A stretch of DNA of 64,000 nucleotides from Pyropia yezoensis (taxonomy: Eukaryota > Rhodophyta > Bangiophyceae > Bangiales > Bangiaceae): positions 20,403,816-20,467,815 of the forward strand of contig CM020619.1 in NCBI GenBank assembly GCA_009829735.1, in the 5' to 3' direction. A model generated the notes under the pieces. It ran no database searches. It worked only from the letters and a program-made list of their open reading frames with translations, and was not told the DNA's origin. Shown here in pieces: positions 1 through 10,396 of this stretch. The position numbers and the translations under genes are program-made. Within the stretch, counting starts at the first letter, position 1, and the number at the start of each line of letters is the position of its first letter.

Positions 1-571
1 CCGCGTCATCGCCCCCTGTGCCATCATCTGGTACCTCTCCGTCGAGAGGAATTAGCCCGCCCGCGTCATCGCCGGTGGCCTCTTCGTCGCCCCCAGCGCC
101 ATCTTCGGGTAGCTCGCCGTCCAATACGATCAGCCCGCCCTCTTCATCGCCCGCGACGTCTCCTTCCGCAGTCACTGGGCCGCCAACACTGCCTCCTGAG
201 CCATCGCCCGGAACCTCTCCGTCCAGGACAATCAGCCCCCCCGCGTCATCGACAGTGGTGGCGTCCCCCCCAGCGGTGCCATCCGCATCTCCAGCTGCCC
301 CTCCCTCCCCAGCGCCGCCATCTGCACCGTTGCCGGCGGGCTCTACGCCCCCACCCGCGGCGCCGGCCGGCGCACCAAGGCCATCATCGTGGGTTTTGGC
401 CGCCACCTGGATGCCGCCAATGTCGTTGTCCCGGACGCCACCCCTCCCACCATCCGTCATGGTTGCGCCGACAAGCCCTTCCGTGGGGGTAGCCGTCGCA
501 GCTGCGGCCACCGCCACAACGGCTAGCGCGAGGCCAGTCGCCCACGCCAACCGGCCCCTGCGGACCATCAT
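1..571 (-). CDS. Secreted acidic Gly/Asp-rich repeat protein (5' part; runs off left edge)
   Basis: I do not recognise this protein. The frame is open from an ATG at 571 (a second ATG follows at 568) to the window edge, about 190 residues. It starts with a textbook signal peptide: MMVRRGRLAW, then an Ala/Val/Leu-rich hydrophobic stretch ending in AAAATATP. The mature part is rich in Gly, Asp and Glu and contains three imperfect copies of GGLIxLDGExPxDGxGG, centred near positions 25-60, 110-150 and 205-245. Repetition plus acidity suggests an extracellular matrix or cell-wall protein, possibly Ca2+-binding; that is inference. The opposite strand is also open (18-662, Ser/Pro-rich), but the minus reading has the signal peptide and the better-kept repeats, so I prefer it. 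It lies outside the Harbinger element and is probably a host gene. Confidence 0.6.
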   Translation of the reverse strand, partial: MMVRRGRLAWATGLALAVVAVAAAATATPTEGLVGATMTDGGRGGVRDNDIGGIQVAAKTHDDGLGAPAGAAGGGVEPAGNGADGGAGEGGAAGDADGTAGGDATTVDDAGGLIVLDGEVPGDGSGGSVGGPVTAEGDVAGDEEGGLIVLDGELPEDGAGGDEEATGDDAGGLIPLDGEVPDDGTGGDDA

Positions 572-1472
572 CAAGCACGCTGGTAAGCTGACCCAACTGA
601 AAGAAGAAACGGGGATGGGATGGCAGGAGATGAAGGGCTGGTCCAAGAATGAAGCGGGATAGGAGAGGTGCGTGGGGTGAAGACGGGGAGGGAGACCAGC
701 GAGACACCCAGCGCTGAGTGTGCCACACCAGCACACAAGGGTGTGTGGCCGACCGCCCCCAAAAGGCGTGTGGGCCCCAAGCCCACCGTGTCAAGCGCAC
801 AGCCGCGCGCCGACACTGACTGGCAACGCGGTGGGAAAGAGGAAAGAGACGTCGGGGGCGGCGGGAGAAGAGGAGGGGGCGAGGGGAGAGTGGAGGAGTG
901 GGAGCGGGGAGAGGAGGCTGGCGAGCACAGAAAGAAGAGACGGGAGAGCCCAACGACCGCTACCCCCACCCCATGACGAGGAACTCTGACCGCGTTGCCG
1001 CAGCCAGTGCAGGGTGGAGGACTCGCCCCGCCACCGAGCAAATCAGGAGGGGCTGATGCTCGGGAGAGGCAGGGAGGGCCGCCGCCTCCCGCGGAACGCC
1101 GCCGTGGCCAAAGGACCGGGCCATTCCCCACCAACACAGCCCGCGTGGCCAGAGGCACAGTCAGTGTGGTAGTGCTGCTGCGCCACCGCATCGGGAAGGT
1201 TAGCCGCCGGCCGCCGGCAGACGGCCGCACGTGGCCACCACCCCCACCCACTAGCATCTCTCGCGTGCCCCTGATCCATGCAGTGCATAAGATTAAATAC
1301 AATTTACTGACAGCGCGTTCGCGAAAACAGCCTGTTACTTCACTCTTTGAGCTTGCCATCGTGAGGAGCCGGCTGTGGGTCTTGCAGACTCATTCTTGAG
1401 CGCTCCGTAATGCGGCTTCACAACAGCTGGCGAATGCAGTCCCCGAATTTCCGACGTCCCATTGTGGGTCGC
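572..1472. other. Intergenic DNA between the repeat-protein gene and the Harbinger element
   Basis: This would be the upstream region of the minus-strand gene at 1-571. It contains purine-rich DNA at 820-950. Several overlapping frames are open on both strands, but none shows a recognisable domain or consistent coding character. I see no clear promoter motif. Confidence 0.4.
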
Positions 1473-1523
1473 TTAGGGGCGTTCCGAGACACGATTCCGT
1501 TTGTGGCGACCCGTTTGTGGCGC
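1473..1523. repeat. Left target duplication (TTA) and left TIR of Harbinger element
   Basis: TTA at 1473-1475 is followed by the TIR at 1476-1523. It contains CCGAGACAC and two TTTGTGGCG motifs (near 1500 and 1514), which recur in the right TIR and may be transposase-binding subrepeats. More GCCGCCACA-type copies follow at about 1570-1650. Confidence 0.85.
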
Positions 1524-1899
1524 GCAGCGGCGCGATTTTATTGGCTCTTGGTGCCACGTACATCTGCCAATGCCGCCACAATCGCAGTGCCGCCTCCCGA
1601 GTGGCTTTGGGCAAAAGCCACACGCCGCCACAATGTGGCGCCGGTCGCCACCATATTTACACGGAAATGATGGACAGGGATGAAAGTAACTACCCCAGCA
1701 TCTGCCTGTCGCTGCTGTCAGAGAATTTCAAACTGCTCTCTTCTCGGTGGTGCGTCCCCACAACACACCACCCCGACGTGACCCCGGAGACCCGGGGACC
1801 GGGCGCAGCACGACGCTGCAGCTATGCTGCTTTGAGCTGTCCTTGAAACTCCCGCCACGATCCTTGCGTCCGACGACCACGAGGCTACTGCGCGAGGTG

Positions 1900-1939
1900 G
1901 CAGCCGGCCAGTGTCTACTGGTACGGCAGGGGGTGGCGT

Positions 1940-1971
<32 letters not shown>

Positions 1972-3480
1972 GGGGGGGGGGGGGGGGGCGCGGGTGGTGG
2001 GTGGGTGGTGGCAGCCGCTCTGTTCTGACCCTTTTTTTGTGCCTCTGTTGCAGCAGTGCTGTCTGCTTCCCGCCACCGTTTCACACGACCCCAGCACCCA
2101 GCTTTTCCTGTTTTGCAAGCGCCTCTTCGCCGGACGACGGCTGCTGTCGTTGGACGTGCGACGGGCGGGTGGCGGGGGGGGGGGGGGCATGTGGGGGGTG
2201 GGGGGGGGGGGGGGGGGCACCCGCCCGGGGGAGGTGGGTTATGGGGGGGGGGTCTGTGCCATGGGGGGGGGGGGGCGGACAGGGGGCATCAGCCAATGCC
2301 ACGGATGGCACGAGGTCTGGCCTCTCCATGTGTTGCCGTTTTGGGCCTGCACCGTTTGATTCCCGCCCATTTTTCCCTCTGCCTTTGCTGCATGCAGGTG
2401 CTCACCCGTTTCAAGCTTTCCATCAACCAACGACAGGGGCTGTTCGTGCGGTGGGTGTGGGGGGGTGGTGCGAGGCAGGCTGCAGGTGGCGGGAGGAGGG
2501 GGAGGTGCCCGTCCATGGCGTGTGGGGAAGGGGGGGGGTGCCACCAGCGGGGGGGGGGGGGGGGAGGGAGGGGGTCTCGGCCGATGCCTCAAGTGCGCGA
2601 AGTCTGACCCCATTTTGAATGGCTGTGTTTTGTCTGCTTTAGTTGACTCCCGCCTATTTTTTCTCAGCCCCAGCCTGCTCTATTGTTTTGGCCCGAGGTG
2701 GCGGGAGGAGAGTGGGGTACGTGTCCGAGACATGCGGGCAATGAAGTGGATTCACGCCAATGCAGGGGGGGGGGGGGGGGGGCGGCTGATTGCACGGCGG
2801 GCGGAGGGGGTGGAATCTGCTCATGGTACGAGGATAGTCAGTCTGACCTCTGCTGGTGTGTGGCCGGCTGGCTGCGGCGCTTCCATCACATTTATTGCTC
2901 TTCCCCAGGTGCATGCAGGTGCTCTACCGTTTTAAGCCTGGCACGCCCGCGACGGCAAGTGTCGATGTCTTGACGGTGGGTTGAGTGTCGGGCAGCGATG
3001 CAAGCAGAGACTGGCGCGAAGTTCGTTGGGCAACCAACAGTAACGTGTGAGCAAGAGGGGGGGGGCGGGAGAAGCATCCGGGGGGGGGGGGGGGGGGGGG
3101 GGGAGTGATCGCCGGATGGCGCGGGTTGTTCTTGGCCTGAACCCTTCTTGTGCACAGGCCGATTCATTTTACTCTTGTTCATTCGCACCCGTTTTTTCCT
3201 CTGCCCCAGCCACACCCAGACGCTTTGAGGTTGTGCAGCAGCCTCACCATTGGCGACGGCGGCTTTCAGTGTACGTCTGGTGAGTGGGGAGGGGGTGGGG
3301 CGAGACCGGCAGCGGGTGGCGGGAGGCAAATGGGGGACCCGCCCGTGACGTGAGGATGCAGTACTTCACTGAGGGGGGGGAGGCAAGCGGGTGGTGGCGG
3401 GAGAATAGTGCGGCACCCACCTATGACATGAGGATGTAGGAGGTCACTGGGGGGGGGAGCGGAGGCGCGGCCGATGGCGC
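1900..3480. repeat. G-homopolymer-rich degenerate tandem array inside the Harbinger element
   Basis: About five degenerate modules of roughly 270-300 bp follow one another. Each combines one or more long G runs (about 1938-1987, 2173-2273, 2530-2562, 2765-2782, 3056-3102) with a pyrimidine-rich TTTT..CTCTGCC segment and a TGCAG/CACCCGTTT segment. Long G runs make consensus length unreliable here. The array precedes the plus-strand partner gene and could be its promoter or 5' leader. No coding potential was accepted. Confidence 0.55.
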
Positions 3481-4006
3481 GAGGGCATTTTCTCTTACCC
3501 CTCTCTGTGGGGCACTATTGCTGCTGTGTGGCAATCTTCCGAACCGTTTTCTCTTCTCTTTATCGTTGCTGTGCTTTATTGCTCTCCCCTCTTTTCTCCC
3601 CTCTTCCGCGTGTTTTGGCGCGCCCATTTGCATCGCTCATCGGACCTCAGGCTTGCGTTGGGTCGCAGTGGCGAGAACATCATGTTCTCGCCAGAATGGC
3701 GGGAGGTCCTGGGGGAGGGCAGGACGGAGAGCTCGTGTGCGTGCGCTTACAAGGGGCGCCGTGTAATGTCAGTCGACCATTGGGAGGGACGTGCGAGCTA
3801 CTGCAATAGCGTGTAGGGGGGTGAGGGGGGGGTGAGGGGGCGGCTTGAGGGAGCTTCCGAGCCGTTCCAACAACGCTTGCTCGACAGAATAAGACCTGCT
3901 TGCCTCTCCTGTCTGGCTGAGCTCGGGCTTTTCCATCTGTGTGTGTCTCACCCCTTCCTTGTAGACTCCATCCTGTGCCACACCGCCCATCCATCTACTA
4001 CTCACC

Positions 4007-5674
4007 ATGGACCCGTCCACAATTTCCCATCCATCTGAATTTCCCCATGATGCCCCGCTGTCTCCTCGTGCGCCGCCTGCATCCGGGGAGGCTCCTGCGA
4101 GTCGTAACACTGAAGTGCCTTTGCCCCCTTCCCTACGGCCGACGGCAGAGCGCCCGCCGCCGACCTCAAGCGACCTCCCTACCACTCTGAAGGACATGCG
4201 GACCGCGTGTAAGCTGGTCGGACTGTCGTCGAACGGCAACAAGAGCGTCCTGCTGGCGCGCCTGGTGGAGCACAAGCAGAGGACCGTCCAACAGGGTCCG
4301 AGCAGCGTCAACCCTCTCGGTTCCTCCCCTTCTGGCCACGTGGTGCCTGCGGCGAACGGTGCGCCATCTCTGGTCGTCGAGGGGGATGCTGGCCCAGCCG
4401 CGGAAGCTGGCACCCCTGCTGGGAATGTGCCGCCTGCTATAGCTCCCAGGTTTACCAAGCACGAGTTTGCCAGGCTCTTTCATGTCATGTGTGAGCCCGA
4501 CGTGGCCTCGGGTGTCGTGGCGTCCAAAGGGCCCCTCACGCGACAGCTGCTGGACTCAGGGGAAGCCAGGCGTGACGTCTGGGCGACGGTGGTTGCGCCC
4601 ATCTTCAACGACAGCTTGAAGACCTTTGGGGCCAGCATCCCCGAGTGCTGTGCCACCTACAAGATGAACCCAGATGTGCACTCTCACAATCGAGATGGGG
4701 GCAAGCTCAAGTCCAAGTTCGCTGAGGTAAGTCGCGAGGACCAAGAAGGGGTGTGTTTTTTCAGGTCATTTGTGTGAGAACTTCGGACCAACAACTTGAT
4801 TGCTGACATTTGTTTCTCCTTTCTTGGCGTGAGCCTTCCTGATTGGCTTTCGTACGCCCAGATTAACGCCAAGATGCACTTGCCCATGAAGAACTTCACG
4901 GCGAGTGGAAACAACGACGCCACTGTCTTCAACAACTTCTCTCATGGTGATACTGTCCTCAACTACATGCATACGATGTACAAAGACAGCCAAATGCTGA
5001 AAGACTTGATCAACAAAGAGCTGGATGCAGGTGCCGGGGCAGAGACGGGGAACTTTGGTGGACGTGCTGTCACTGCACCACCTGGGCACGACCCCGAGTC
5101 CCGCCGCACGGCGTCGAGGGCCGGCGCCGGGGCCAAGCGGGACCAGCGCGAGCGGACGAGTGCCCTGACGGCAATGGCAGCCTCATCTGCATCCATGGCC
5201 AGCTCATCGGCCAGGCGCACCAATGCCGCTGTTGTCAAGGACCTCACCGACGCTCTGGCTTCCGCCCAGGCTGCCAAGGGCTCTCCCTTCATCATCCAGA
5301 GCCTGGAGCGCCGCATCATCGAGGCCCTCGCGGCATGTGACGCCGAGCCGCCGTCTAGCAAGAGGGTTCGCCCGCCCTGCTCCGACGACGACGTCGGCTC
5401 TCCGGGGGTCGACGCTGAGGGGGGTCGTGCCGGTCGGCTCGACCCTCTGCCTTCCCAGGCGACGGGTGTGCTCGGGGCGGCTAAGACTGGCAATTGGGGA
5501 CCTGCAGGTGAGAACCTCCGGGGTCGTGGCCAAGCGAACGTAGTCGGTGGGCGCGGCCGTGCGGGCGGGCGAGCGAGGGGGGGCGCGGAAGAGGGGGGCG
5601 TTGTCCCGCAGCGATGGGGTCACGGCCCGGCCGGGAGGGGCTACGGCTCACACACGTGCGATGTGTGTGGGTGA
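4007..5674 (+). CDS. Harbinger partner protein with SAP motif and Myb/SANT-like region (copy 1, spliced)
   Basis: PIF/Harbinger transposons normally encode a second, DNA-binding protein that helps the transposase find the ends; position and orientation suggest that role here. Exon 1 is 4007-4726 and exon 2 starts at 4862; intron 4727-4861 has a GTAAGT donor and a pyrimidine-rich tract before CCCAG, and joins in phase 0. Residues about 60-92 (LKDMRTACKLVGLSSNG onward to LVEH) fit the SAP DNA-binding motif. Residues about 145-215, starting FTKHEFARLFHVMC and including VWATVVAPIFND, have the spacing of a Myb/SANT-like fold, but that is inference. The C-terminal third is Ala/Arg/Gly-rich. The 3' end is uncertain: a G-run length difference gives another tail in copy 2, and a possible extra donor (CAG|GTGAGA) lies near 5508. 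Confidence 0.7.
4727..4861 (+). other. Intron of the Harbinger partner gene
   Basis: The donor is GAG|GTAAGT at 4726/4727. The acceptor is CCCAG|ATT at 4861/4862, after a tract containing TTTGTTTCTCCTTTCTT. It is 135 bp and phase 0. The same intron is at 8666-8800 in the duplicate. Confidence 0.75.
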
Positions 5675-6058
5675 GCGTGGCCACTGTCGCGGGGGGCTTG
5701 GGTCTCCGCCGCGTCGTGGAGGCGCATAGGTCCCAGCGGCAGAGCCTGCGCCCAGCGCTTGTATGCGTTCCCGAAGGGGAGAGACGGGGGTAGCGCGGCG
5801 GCTGGGGGGTAGGCGCGAGCATGGGCGTATGGTACTGCGGTTCTCCTGGGCCAGTTGTGTTCGGCGAAGCTGCGCAGATGCTGTTAGGTGGGGAGGGCAG
5901 CCTGAGGTGAGCTTGCGCAGCATTGGCGCTGCGTGCTTGGCGGAGGGCGGTTTTTAGTAATGGGATGTTGAGAATAGGTTGAGTCTTGGATGTGTGTCTT
6001 TCATGCGCGACTGTTCACCACTGAGTTGCAATATAAAAAACAGTTTTATTTAGCTCAT

Positions 6059-6456
6059 TCTACATACGATACACAGGGGGGCGCAGCCTCCCGCTGCTCT
6101 CCCACACTGGCAGTCATACGATCCCGTAGGTCGGATCCTTTGCCCCTCTTGCGACGGGGCTGGCTGTCCTCGCCACCCGTGGCGTTCAAGCCCAATACCA
6201 GAGTGCGACTGGCCGTAGCGCGACCGCCAAGCTCCGACAGGGGCATAGCGTCGTGGCGGCGGCACAGGTTGTGCAACAGGAAAGCCGTCTTGATGACAAG
6301 GGGGCGCTTCAAAAGGGCGATGCGCAGTGGACGCCAAAAGATACCCCACCGCCAAACCAGTGGCCAAAGGCCTGCTCAATGTGGATGCGCGCCGACGACT
6401 GGTGAAAGTTGTAGGAGTCGCGCCATGTGTTCCCCCCCCGCCCCCGGGCCATGGCA
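6059..6456 (-). pseudogene. Fragment of the Harbinger transposase gene (copy 1, cut by assembly gap)
   Basis: This is the 3' part of the transposase gene found whole at 9999-11189, stopped by the N gap. It has several single-base indels against copy 2 (for example TTCAAAAGGGCGATG here, TTCAAAAAGGGCATG there, and AAACCAGTGG here, AAACCAGCTGG there). They cluster near the contig end and break the frame. I read it as low-quality contig-end sequence rather than a second gene. Confidence 0.8.
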
Positions 6457-6956
6457 NNNNNNNNNNNNNNNNNNNNNNNNNNNNNNNNNNNNNNNNNNNN
6501 NNNNNNNNNNNNNNNNNNNNNNNNNNNNNNNNNNNNNNNNNNNNNNNNNNNNNNNNNNNNNNNNNNNNNNNNNNNNNNNNNNNNNNNNNNNNNNNNNNNN
6601 NNNNNNNNNNNNNNNNNNNNNNNNNNNNNNNNNNNNNNNNNNNNNNNNNNNNNNNNNNNNNNNNNNNNNNNNNNNNNNNNNNNNNNNNNNNNNNNNNNNN
6701 NNNNNNNNNNNNNNNNNNNNNNNNNNNNNNNNNNNNNNNNNNNNNNNNNNNNNNNNNNNNNNNNNNNNNNNNNNNNNNNNNNNNNNNNNNNNNNNNNNNN
6801 NNNNNNNNNNNNNNNNNNNNNNNNNNNNNNNNNNNNNNNNNNNNNNNNNNNNNNNNNNNNNNNNNNNNNNNNNNNNNNNNNNNNNNNNNNNNNNNNNNNN
6901 NNNNNNNNNNNNNNNNNNNNNNNNNNNNNNNNNNNNNNNNNNNNNNNNNNNNNNNN
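6457..6956. other. Assembly gap (500 N)
   Basis: Exactly 500 Ns, a conventional size for a scaffold join of unknown length. The sequence after the gap restarts at a point already present at 3017, so the flanking contigs overlap rather than leave a gap. Confidence 0.98.
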
Positions 6957-9900
6957 CGAAGTTCGTTGGGCAACCAACAGTAACGTGTGAGCAAGAGGGG
7001 GGGGGCGGGAGAAGCATCCGGGGGGGGGGGGGGGGGGGGGGGAGTGATCGCCGGATGGCGCGGGTTGTTCTTGGCCTGAACCCTTCTTGTGCACAGGCCG
7101 ATTCATTTTACTCTTGTTCATTCGCACCCGTTTTTTCCTCTGCCCCAGCCACACCCAGACGCTTTGAGGTTGTGCAGCAGCCTCACCATTGGCGACGGCG
7201 GCTTTCAGTGTACGTCTGGTGAGTGGGGAGGGGGTGGGGCGAGACCGGCAGCGGGTGGCGGGAGGCAAATGGGGGACCCGCCCGTGACGTGAGGATGCAG
7301 TACTTCACTGAGGGGGGGGAGGCAAGCGGGTGGTGGCGGGAGAATAGTGCGGCACCCACCTATGACATGAGGATGTAGGAGGTCACTGGGGGGGGAGCGG
7401 AGGCGCGGCCGATGGCGCGAGGGCATTTTCTCTTACCCCTCTCTGTGGGGCACTATTGCTGCTGTGTGGCAATCTTCCGAACCGTTTTCTCTTCTCTTTA
7501 TCGTTGCTGTGCTTTATTGCTCTCCCCTCTTTTCTCCCCTCTTCCGCGTGTTTTGGCGCGCCCATTTGCATCGCTCATCGGACCTCAGGCTTGCGTTGGG
7601 TCGCAGTGGCGAGAACATCATGTTCTCGCCAGAATGGCGGGAGGTCCTGGGGGAGGGCAGGACGGAGAGCTCGTGTGCGTGCGCTTACAAGGGGCGCCGT
7701 GTAATGTCAGTCGACCATTGGGAGGGACGTGCGAGCTACTGCAATAGCGTGTAGGGGGGTGAGGGGGGGGTGAGGGGGCGGCTTGAGGGAGCTTCCGAGC
7801 CGTTCCAACAACGCTTGCTCGACAGAATAAGACCTGCTTGCCTCTCCTGTCTGGCTGAGCTCGGGCTTTTCCATCTGTGTGTGTCTCACCCCTTCCTTGT
7901 AGACTCCATCCTGTGCCACACCGCCCATCCATCTACTACTCACCATGGACCCGTCCACAATTTCCCATCCATCTGAATTTCCCCATGATGCCCCGCTGTC
8001 TCCTCGTGCGCCGCCTGCATCCGGGGAGGCTCCTGCGAGTCGTAACACTGAAGTGCCTTTGCCCCCTTCCCTACGGCCGACGGCAGAGCGCCCCGCCGCC
8101 GACCTCAAGCGACCTCCCTACCACTCTGAAGGACATGCGGACCGCGTGTAAGCTGGTCGGACTGTCGTCGAACGGCAACAAGAGCGTCCTGCTGGCGCGC
8201 CTGGTGGAGCACAAGCAGAGGACCGTCCAACAGGGTCCGAGCAGCGTCAACCCTCTCGGTTCCTCCCCTTCTGGCCACGTGGTGCCTGCGGCGAACGGTG
8301 CGCCATCTCTGGTCGTCGAGGGGGATGCTGGCCCAGCCGCGGAAGCTGGCACCCCTGCTGGGAATGTGCCGCCTGCTATAGCTCCCAGGTTTACCAAGCA
8401 CGAGTTTGCCAGGCTCTTTCATGTCATGTGTGAGCCCGACGTGGCCTCGGGTGTCGTGGCGTCCAAAGGGCCCCTCACGCGACAGCTGCTGGACTCAGGG
8501 GAAGCCAGGCGTGACGTCTGGGCGACGGTGGTTGCGCCCATCTTCAACGACAGCTTGAAGACCTTTGGGGCCAGCATCCCCGAGTGCTGTGCCACCTACA
8601 AGATGAACCCAGATGTGCACTCTCACAATCGAGATGGGGGCAAGCTCAAGTCCAAGTTCGCTGAGGTAAGTCGCGAGGACCAAGAAGGGGTGTGTTTTTT
8701 CAGGTCATTTGTGTGAGAACTTCGGACCAACAACTTGATTGCTGACATTTGTTTCTCCTTTCTTGGCGTGAGCCTTCCTGATTGGCTTTCGTACGCCCAG
8801 ATTAACGCCAAGATGCACTTGCCCATGAAGAACTTCACGGCGAGTGGAAACAACGACGCCACTGTCTTCAACAACTTCTCTCATGGTGATACTGTCCTCA
8901 ACTACATGCATACGATGTACAAAGACAGCCAAATGCTGAAAGACTTGATCAACAAAGAGCTGGATGCAGGTGCCGGGGCAGAGACGGGGAACTTTGGTGG
9001 ACGTGCTGTCACTGCACCACCTGGGCACGACCCCGAGTCCCGCCGCACGGCGTCGAGGGCCGGCGCCGGGGCCAAGCGGGACCAGCGCGAGCGGACGAGT
9101 GCCCTGACGGCAATGGCAGCCTCATCTGCATCCATGGCCAGCTCATCGGCCAGGCGCACCAATGCCGCTGTTGTCAAGGACCTCACCGACGCTCTGGCTT
9201 CCGCCCAGGCTGCCAAGGGCTCTCCCTTCATCATCCAGAGCCTGGAGCGCCGCATCATCGAGGCCCTCGCGGCATGTGACGCCGAGCCGCCGTCTAGCAA
9301 GAGGGTTCGCCCGCCCTGCTCCGACGACGACGTCGGCTCTCCGGGGGTCGACGCTGAGGGGGGTCGTGCCGGTCGGCTCGACCCTCTGCCTTCCCAGGCG
9401 ACGGGTGTGCTCGGGGCGGCTAAGACTGGCAATTGGGGACCTGCAGGTGAGAACCTCCGGGGTCGTGGCCAAGCGAACGTAGTCGGTGGGCGCGGCCGTG
9501 CGGGCGGGCGAGCGAGGGGGGGCGCGGAAGAGGGGGCGTTGTCCCGCAGCGATGGGGTCACGGCCCGGCCGGGAGGGGCTACGGCTCACACACGTGCGAT
9601 GTGTGTGGGTGAGCGTGGCCACTGTCGCGGGGGGCTTGGGTCTCCGCCGCGTCGTGGAGGCGCATAGGTCCCAGCGGCAGAGCCTGCGCCCAGCGCTTGT
9701 ATGCGTTCCCGAAGGGGAGAGACGGGGGGTAGCGCGGCGGCTGGGGGGTAGGCGCGAGCATGGGCGTATGGTACTGCGGTTCTCCTGGGCCAGTTGTGTT
9801 CGGCGAAGCTGCGCAGATGCTGTTAGGTGGGGGAGGGCAGCCTGAGGTGAGCTTGCGGCAGCATTGGCGCTGCGTGCTTGGCGGAGGCGGTTTTTAGTAA

Positions 9901-10396
9901 TGGGATGTTGAGAATAGGTTGAGTCTTGGATGTGTGTCTTTCATGCGCGACTGTTCACACTGAGTTGCAATATAAAAAACAGTTTTATTTAGCTCATTCT
10001 ACATACGATACACAGGGGGGCGCAGCCTCCCGCTGCTCTCCACACTGGCAGTCATACGATCCCGTAGGTCGGATCCTTTGCCCCTCTTGCGACGGGGCTG
10101 GCTGTCCTCGCCACCCGTGGCGTTCAAGCCCAATACCAGAGTGCGACTGGCCGTAGCGCGACCGCCAAGCTCCGACAGGGGCATAGCGTCGTGGCGGCGG
10201 CACAGGTTGTGCAACAGGAAAGCCGTCTTGATGACAAGGGGGCGCTTCAAAAAGGGCATGCGCAGTGGACGCCAAAAGATACCCCACCGCCAAACCAGCT
10301 GGCCAAAGGCCTGCTCAATGTGGATGCGCGCCGACGACTGGTGAAAGTTGTAGGAGTCGCGCCATGTGTTCCCCCCCCCGCCCCCGGGCCATGGCA
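6957..10396. repeat. Near-identical duplicate of 3017-6456 (probable assembly duplication)
   Basis: The block matches 3017-6456 end to end at a net offset of 3940. Differences are almost all one-base changes in homopolymers (G runs near 3090/7030, C run at about 4150/8090, G run near 5595/9533) plus small indels close to the end of copy 1. Such a pattern at a contig join indicates unmerged overlapping contigs or haplotigs. Confidence 0.92.
7945..9667 (+). CDS. Harbinger partner protein with SAP motif (copy 2 of the same gene)
   Basis: This is the same gene as 4007-5674. The ATG at 7945 is equivalent to 4007, but one extra C in the run at about 8091 shifts the frame so that this ATG yields only 68 codons; the SAP and downstream domains are read in the other frame (open from 7877). 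The intron is 8666-8800. Exon 2 runs to 9667 with a C-terminus different from copy 1 because a G run near 9533 is one base shorter. Either C-run length is the more likely error, and copy 1 shows the undisturbed start. No independent function should be assumed for this copy. Confidence 0.6.

Noticed and set aside
18-662. 214-codon Ser/Pro-rich plus ORF
   Set aside because: The opposite strand over the same DNA has a signal peptide and well-kept acidic repeats, so the plus ORF is most likely its shadow.
3017-10396. True biological tandem duplication of half the Harbinger element
   Set aside because: The duplicate ends exactly at a 500-N gap, and copy 1 becomes error-rich only near its contig end, as expected of unmerged contigs.
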